Below are positions 63,374 through 64,000 of a DNA stretch of 64,000 nt, piece after piece. The DNA is from Sneathiella sp. P13V-1 (lineage in GTDB: Bacteria; Pseudomonadota; Alphaproteobacteria; Sneathiellales; Sneathiellaceae). Numbering within the stretch: position 1 is the first letter of the stretch; every line of letters begins with the position of its first letter. The stretch covers positions 620,001-684,000 of the forward strand of contig NZ_WYEU01000001.1 of the NCBI RefSeq assembly GCF_015143595.1, read 5' to 3'. The notes under the pieces are model-generated. The model saw nothing but the letters and a program-made list of their open reading frames with translations. It did no database searches and was not told where the DNA came from. Both the position numbers and the translations under genes were made by a program.

Positions 63374-64000
63374 TTAAAGGCCACGTTCTTTAGGAAGGGC
63401 GCGGACGGTCTGACCTTCGCGAAGATAATCTACACCCGCAGCAATCACGCGGTTACCTTCAATCAACCCTTGTGAAATGAGCAACTGATCCCCTTCGATC
63501 CGCTTCACAGCAACCCGCGTTTTGGTCACCGTATTGTCCGACTTCACAAGCCAGACCCATGTTCCGCCATCTTTCTCAAACACGGCCTCTACAGGGACGC
63601 TGAGATCATTTTTCTGCTCTCCGATGATTTGGCTGACATCCACGATCACATTCACACTCATACCCGGCAGCGCGGTCAGGCCTGTCGGGATCGGCATGCT
63701 GACAACAACACGGAAAGACCGGGTCGACGCATCGGGGAGTGTTTCATGTTCCTTGTAATAGGCTTCAAATACCTGATCGGGGACAGAATCAAACTTCACA
63801 TGAACAAGGCCACCATTGGTGTTGCCTTCATTGACCCGAACCAGAAGGTCTTCCGGTACATTGAAGGCTACATCGATATTCTGGTTCCCTTGAAAAAGGA
63901 CAATGGTCTGTTTTGCCTGAACATTTTCGAAATTTTCAACAAGAATGCGGCTGACGATACCATCATAAGGGGCCACAAGACGCGTATATTGCAAATCATC
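63374..64000 (-). CDS. RND efflux periplasmic adaptor (HlyD/AcrA family), 5' end outside window
   Basis: About 208 C-terminal residues; the start lies beyond base 64000. It shows the lipoyl-barrel end YTRLVAPYDGIVSRILVENFENV, beta-barrel segments (FEAYYKEHETLPDASTRSFRV, PGMSVNVIVDVS) and a C-terminal membrane-proximal domain. It links the RND permease (14 bases downstream) to an outer-membrane channel. Same operon, adaptor first, the usual order. Signal or lipid anchor cannot be judged because the N-terminus is missing. Confidence 0.9.
   Translation of the reverse strand, partial: DDLQYTRLVAPYDGIVSRILVENFENVQAKQTIVLFQGNQNIDVAFNVPEDLLVRVNEGNTNGGLVHVKFDSVPDQVFEAYYKEHETLPDASTRSFRVVVSMPIPTGLTALPGMSVNVIVDVSQIIGEQKNDLSVPVEAVFEKDGGTWVWLVKSDNTVTKTRVAVKRIEGDQLLISQGLIEGNRVIAAGVDYLREGQTVRALPKERGL

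Overview
The window is a chromosomal segment of an alphaproteobacterium. The evidence is the gene order miaB-phoH-ybeY-tlyC-lnt-XRE regulator-metK-trmB followed by the rimP-nusA-ylxR-infB-rbfA-truB-rpsO-pnp operon, plus a MucR/Ros regulator, an Irr regulator with an ICE-like palindrome, and a Fur/Mur protein lacking the usual CxxC zinc site. Base composition is near half GC by eye. The group could be Sneathiella/Kiloniella/Rhodospirillales-like, but that is inference. I see no tRNA, rRNA, CRISPR array, prophage or insertion sequence, and no stretch above 300 bases without a gene.

Region by region: 1-6.1 kb is a tightly coupled minus-strand operon (two GT4 glycosyltransferases, a histidine phosphatase, a MurG-like glycosyltransferase, a NodB-type deacetylase, a small PH-like membrane protein and an Opp/Dpp-type ATPase cut by the window edge). 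It diverges from a plus-strand operon (6.3-12.4 kb) with an unusual ABC-exporter-like protein whose nucleotide-binding motifs are all degenerate and whose helical subdomain appears in three copies, then a cyclic-nucleotide-binding protein, an AmpG-family transporter and an acyl-CoA ligase. 12.4-26.9 kb holds housekeeping genes: a GNAT, maeB, mutS, an SDR, a LysE exporter, glnD, murJ, trpS, a DUF2333 protein and a universal stress protein.

27.2-31.9 kb carries envelope genes (Bax-like glucosaminidase, polysaccharide deacetylase, VanX-like dipeptidase), an HpcH/HpaI aldolase, and tsaB-rimI. 32-42 kb carries mucR, fur, plsC and the miaB-to-trmB block of tRNA, rRNA, lipoprotein and SAM functions. 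42.1-51.7 kb is the transcription/translation operon from rimP to pnp, with a terminator-like hairpin before rimP, a highly structured leader before pnp, and a GAAA-loop terminator after pnp.

51.8-56.3 kb looks like an iron/oxidative-stress module: a nitronate-monooxygenase-like flavoprotein with an extra cysteine cluster, irr, then rubrerythrin, a GlpC-like Fe-S protein and a DUF3501 protein behind an Irr-type palindrome. 56.3-64 kb has an SH3-domain protein, a 2-hydroxyacid dehydrogenase, arfB, an orphan solute-binding protein, a DMT transporter and an RND efflux permease with its adaptor, cut by the right edge. The strongest candidates for something undescribed are the pseudo-ABC protein with its neighbours and the irr-rubrerythrin-DUF3501 module.
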